Positions 61,694 to 64,000 of a DNA stretch of 64,000 nucleotides are shown piece by piece (the first letter of the stretch is position 1; each line of letters starts with the position of its first letter). The stretch lies in the NCBI GenBank assembly GCA_016714565.1, contig JADKDM010000014.1, positions 1-64,000 on the forward strand, given 5' to 3'. The DNA comes from Candidatus Villigracilis propinquus. GTDB lineage: Bacteria > Chloroflexota > Anaerolineae > Anaerolineales > Villigracilaceae. The position numbers and the translations under genes were made by a program. The notes under the pieces were generated by a model that had not been told where the DNA came from, made no database searches, and was given only the letters and a program-made list of their open reading frames with translations.

Positions 61694-62092
61694 ATGACCA
61701 ATAAAAAAATACGTGTACTGGTTGCCAAGCCCGGTTTGGACGGGCATGATCGTGGAGCGAAAGTGGTTGCGCGCGCTTTGCGTGATGCCGGCATGGAAGT
61801 GATCTACACCGGCCTGCGCCAGACTCCCGAAATGATCGCCGAAGCCGCTCTCCAGGAAGATGTGGATGTGGTTGGTCTTTCGATTCTCTCCGGCGCGCAC
61901 ATGGCATTGACTCCCCGAATCATGGAATTGCTCAAAGCCAACGGGCAGACACATGTCAAAGTCTTTATCGGCGGCATCATTCCAGACGAAGACCTGCAAC
62001 AATTAAAAGAAATGGGAGTGACTGGCGTCTTCGGCCCCGGCGCTTCTACCGAAGACATTATTCGTGACGTTCAAACCGCAGTGGCAGGATAA
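61694..62092 (+). CDS. methylmalonyl-CoA mutase B12-binding subunit
   Basis: The 132-residue protein is a stand-alone cobalamin-binding domain with the DxHxxG motif in KPGLDGHDRGAKVVARALRD, and VVGLSILSGAHM then FIGGIIPDEDLQQLKEMGV, as in the C-terminal part of methylmalonyl-CoA mutase. It would pair with a separate catalytic subunit not in this window. RBS CCTGGAGGAATT. meaB follows after a terminator, supporting the mutase assignment over other B12 enzymes. Confidence 0.93.
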   Translation: MTNKKIRVLVAKPGLDGHDRGAKVVARALRDAGMEVIYTGLRQTPEMIAEAALQEDVDVVGLSILSGAHMALTPRIMELLKANGQTHVKVFIGGIIPDEDLQQLKEMGVTGVFGPGASTEDIIRDVQTAVAG

Positions 62093-62104
62093 CCCACACT
62101 CCCT

Positions 62105-62133
62105 ACACAGAGCAAACGCTCTGTGTTTTGTTG
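62105..62133 (+). terminator. intrinsic terminator
   Basis: ACACAGAGC, loop AAAC, GCTCTGTGTTTTGTTG. Confidence 0.75.
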
Positions 62134-62145
62134 TTAAACACACCT

Positions 62146-62250
62146 CCATGCTGAGCGGAGAGAGGACATGATTTCCGTCCGAAGCCGAAGCGCGGAGTGG
62201 TGGCAATATAAATTTTCATAGTCACGTCCTTCGACTCCGCTCAGGACGAA
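62146..62250. repeat. CTTCGACTCCGCTCAGGACGAA-type interspersed repeat
   Basis: ATGCTGAGCGGAGAG at the left and CTTCGACTCCGCTCAGG at the right form inverted arms, with internal GAAGCCGAAGCG. Related GACAGGCTCA fragments lie at 3855-3870 and 31725-31745. Confidence 0.5.
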
Positions 62251-62263
62251 ATAAATATATTCA

Positions 62264-63265
62264 ATGACCTATTCTCAAGCAGTTCTCAACGGTGATCGTC
62301 TTTCATTGGCGCGCTTGCTCACGCAAGTGGAAAACAACACGCCCGATGGACGCACCGCATTAATCGAATTATTTCCGCACACGGGCAGGGCGCATCTCAT
62401 CGGTGTGACCGGCGCGCCGGGCACGGGCAAATCATCGTTGGTGAATCAGCTGGCGCTGCACTATCGAAAAGTGGGAAACAAGCGCGTGGCTATCGTGGCC
62501 GTTGATCCGTCCAGCCCGTTCACGGGTGGCGCGGTACTCGGTGACCGTGTGCGCATGCGCGATCTTTCCGGCGACCCGAACGTCTTCATTCGCTCAATGG
62601 CAACGCGCGGTTCGCTGGGCGGGCTGGCACAGGCCACTGCCAATATGGTACAAGTCTTTGATGCAGCTGGTTTCGATGTAATCATCATTGAAACCGTCGG
62701 TGCGGGGCAAAGTGAAGTGGATGTTGCCCGCCTGGCGCACACAACGCTGGTTGTGGAAGCGCCCGGTCTCGGCGATGACATTCAAGCCATCAAAGCGGGC
62801 ATTCTGGAAATCGCGGATATTCTCGTCATCAACAAATCAGACAGGCCTGGCGTAGAAAATACCGAGAAAGCATTAAAGTCCATGCTGGATTTGGCGCACC
62901 CGACTGAGCGAGTTTTTCAACATCACGGCTCCACCATGCGGACGGTTGCTCCCAAACAAGATTCATCCGCCACGCTGATGTGGATTCCACCCATTCAAAA
63001 AACGGTTGCGGTGGAAAGCAAAGGGATCGTAGAACTGGCAGAGTCTATCGGGCGGCATGTCGTGCATCTCCGTCAGAGTGGAGACTGGGCCGTTCGCGAG
63101 CGAGCCAGGCTTGAGGTCGAGTTGGAGGCGTTGATCCGCGAGGCGTTGTTAAATCGCTTCCGTGAAGACGTCCCGCAAGAGAAATTTGAAGATGTGCTTG
63201 AAAAGGTCATGCAAAGAAATGTTTCCCCATGGGAAGCAGTGAAGATATTATTGGACGGCAGGTAA
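62264..63265 (+). CDS. meaB: methylmalonyl-CoA mutase-associated GTPase
   Basis: The 333-residue G3E-family GTPase has the P-loop GVTGAPGTGKSSLVNQL, the switch region VDPSSPFTGGAVLGDRVRM, VIIIETVGAGQSEVDV (Walker B) and VINKSDRPGVENT for guanine. MeaB protects and reactivates the B12 cofactor of methylmalonyl-CoA mutase. It lies next to the B12-binding subunit gene, the typical neighbour. Followed by GNAT and prs genes on the same strand. Confidence 0.95.
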   Translation: MTYSQAVLNGDRLSLARLLTQVENNTPDGRTALIELFPHTGRAHLIGVTGAPGTGKSSLVNQLALHYRKVGNKRVAIVAVDPSSPFTGGAVLGDRVRMRDLSGDPNVFIRSMATRGSLGGLAQATANMVQVFDAAGFDVIIIETVGAGQSEVDVARLAHTTLVVEAPGLGDDIQAIKAGILEIADILVINKSDRPGVENTEKALKSMLDLAHPTERVFQHHGSTMRTVAPKQDSSATLMWIPPIQKTVAVESKGIVELAESIGRHVVHLRQSGDWAVRERARLEVELEALIREALLNRFREDVPQEKFEDVLEKVMQRNVSPWEAVKILLDGR

Positions 63266-63268
63266 AAA

Positions 63269-63823
63269 ATGAGCATTATTTATGGCAAACGTGTGCGGCT
63301 GCGCGCAGCAGAGCGCGATGATATAAGTAAATTCCATGAATGGGTAAATGATCCCGAAGTGACTCGCGGGCTTGCGCTATATTTACCCATGTCATTTGCA
63401 GATGAAGAGAACTGGTTCAACACTCTTGCAAAACGCGACCAAAAGGAAAAGCCACTTGCCATTGAAATCCGCAAGGGTAAGAACTGGAAACTGGTCGGCA
63501 ACTGTGGTGTGTTCGATCTTGATCCGGTGAGCAGTTCTGCCGAGCTTGGAATTATGATCGGCGATAAATCCGAATGGAACAAGGGCTACGGCTCCGAAGT
63601 GATGAGCCTGCTCGTAAAGCATTGCTTCGAGACATTAAACCTAAACCGTGCGTTCTTAAAAGTTTACACTGAGAATATCCGCGCCGTGCGCTCGTACGAA
63701 AAAGCGGGTTTTGTTTTGGAAGGACGGCTGCGTGAAGCGGTCTATAAACATGGAAAATACGATGATGTCCTGATCATGAGCGTTCTGCGTTCTGAGTGGA
63801 CATCCCGCAATAAGGAGAAGTAG
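63269..63823 (+). CDS. GNAT acetyltransferase, RimJ/RimL type
   Basis: The 184-residue protein has the GNAT acetyl-CoA site LGIMIGDKSEWNKGYGSEVM and the tail motif LNRAFLKVYTENIRAVRSYEKAGFVLEG of RimJ/RimL-like N-acetyltransferases. The substrate (protein N-terminus, small amine or spermidine) is unknown. It starts 3 nt after meaB and is followed 3 nt later by prs, so it is in the same operon. Confidence 0.92.
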   Translation: MSIIYGKRVRLRAAERDDISKFHEWVNDPEVTRGLALYLPMSFADEENWFNTLAKRDQKEKPLAIEIRKGKNWKLVGNCGVFDLDPVSSSAELGIMIGDKSEWNKGYGSEVMSLLVKHCFETLNLNRAFLKVYTENIRAVRSYEKAGFVLEGRLREAVYKHGKYDDVLIMSVLRSEWTSRNKEK

Positions 63824-63826
63824 TTA

Positions 63827-64000
63827 ATGCACCACGTTCATCACGACCTGAAAGTTTATGGCGGCATCAAGCTTTATGCAGGCAGCGGCGCGCCCGAACT
63901 TGCCCAAAAGATCGCGGATTATCTCGACCAGCCATTGAGCGGACGAGAAGTGATCGAGTTCCCGAACGAGAATATTTTCGTAAAATTGAACGGGAGCGTG
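63827..64000 (+). CDS. prs: ribose-phosphate pyrophosphokinase, N-terminal part
   Basis: An ATG after AAGGAGAAGTAGTTA opens a frame running out of the window (58 codons). LKVYGGIKLYAGSGAPELAQ and IADYLDQPLSGREVIEFPNE correspond to the beginning of PRPP synthetase (SGxxxxxLAxxIAxxLGxxL). It makes PRPP for nucleotides, and possibly for the UbiA phosphoribosyl transferase seen at 33.9 kb. Confidence 0.85.
   Translation, partial: MHHVHHDLKVYGGIKLYAGSGAPELAQKIADYLDQPLSGREVIEFPNENIFVKLNGSV

Noticed and set aside
62146..62250. Possible insertion sequence remnant between the B12 subunit gene and meaB
   Set aside because: Inverted CTTCGACTCCGCTCAGG arms but no transposase fragment or target duplication; called an interspersed repeat.

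Overview
The window looks like a chromosomal segment of an Anaerolineae-type Chloroflexota bacterium (inference from protein flavour and gene mix, with no rRNA or marker-tree evidence in the window). GC content is moderate, coding is mixed on both strands, and many operons are short. Supporting traits are a LipB with a CPRC insert, mevalonate kinase, two diguanylate cyclases, monoderm-type sortase and lipoproteins, T-box and Mn-riboswitch control, and a sortase/Flp pilin surface set. There is no phage, IS transposase or CRISPR array.

Layout. 1-2.7 kb: two tRNA-Ser, an FAD amine-oxidase-like enzyme and small unknown proteins. 2.8-5.3 kb: an intact kbl gene, preceded by the 3' stump of a second kbl and a lipoprotein gene lying between two integron attC-like elements. 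5.4-13.5 kb: XPB-like helicase-domain protein, lipid kinase, two GGDEF proteins, a DprE2/DprE1-like pair and lipB. 13.6-19.7 kb: mutL, HAD phosphatase, S41 protease, Zn-protease and flippase-like protein. 19.6-27.6 kb: GT-C glycosyltransferase, a frameshifted MrfA-like helicase with an embedded HNH domain, a membrane TIR protein, MFS, cupin and surE. 27.7-32.5 kb: two tRNAs, a Mn2+ riboswitch with its P-type ATPase, a zinc-ribbon protein and tlyA. 32.6-41.9 kb: GH8, DPPR-synthase-like UbiA protein, split mevalonate kinase, membrane proteins, T-box-thrS, tRNA-Val, phosphatase and sortase. 42-50 kb: rRNA methyltransferase, pxpBCA, ftsK, rnz and pfkA. 50-59 kb: a PBP1-like protein with all catalytic motifs degenerate, Flp pilin, MFS, tRNA-Arg, LOG protein, dnaJ-htrA and a sulfite-oxidase fold enzyme. 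59-64 kb: CASTOR/POLLUX-type channel, B12-binding methylmalonyl-CoA mutase subunit with meaB, GNAT and the start of prs.

The strongest unexplained signal is a dispersed family of degenerate 7-bp tandem repeats. They abut stop codons of at least seven genes, make up whole intergenic gaps, and occur inside mutL, the helicase genes and the thrS T-box leader. Other notable signals are the catalytically dead-looking PBP, the cassette-like insertion beside kbl, and a recurrent pattern of -10 boxes 5-9 nt before the start codon, which suggests widespread leaderless transcription.

Functional links. DprE1/DprE2-like enzymes plus the UbiA protein suggest a polyprenyl-phosphoarabinose-type route. The B12-binding subunit with MeaB points to methylmalonyl-CoA metabolism. 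pxpBCA gives 5-oxoproline recycling.
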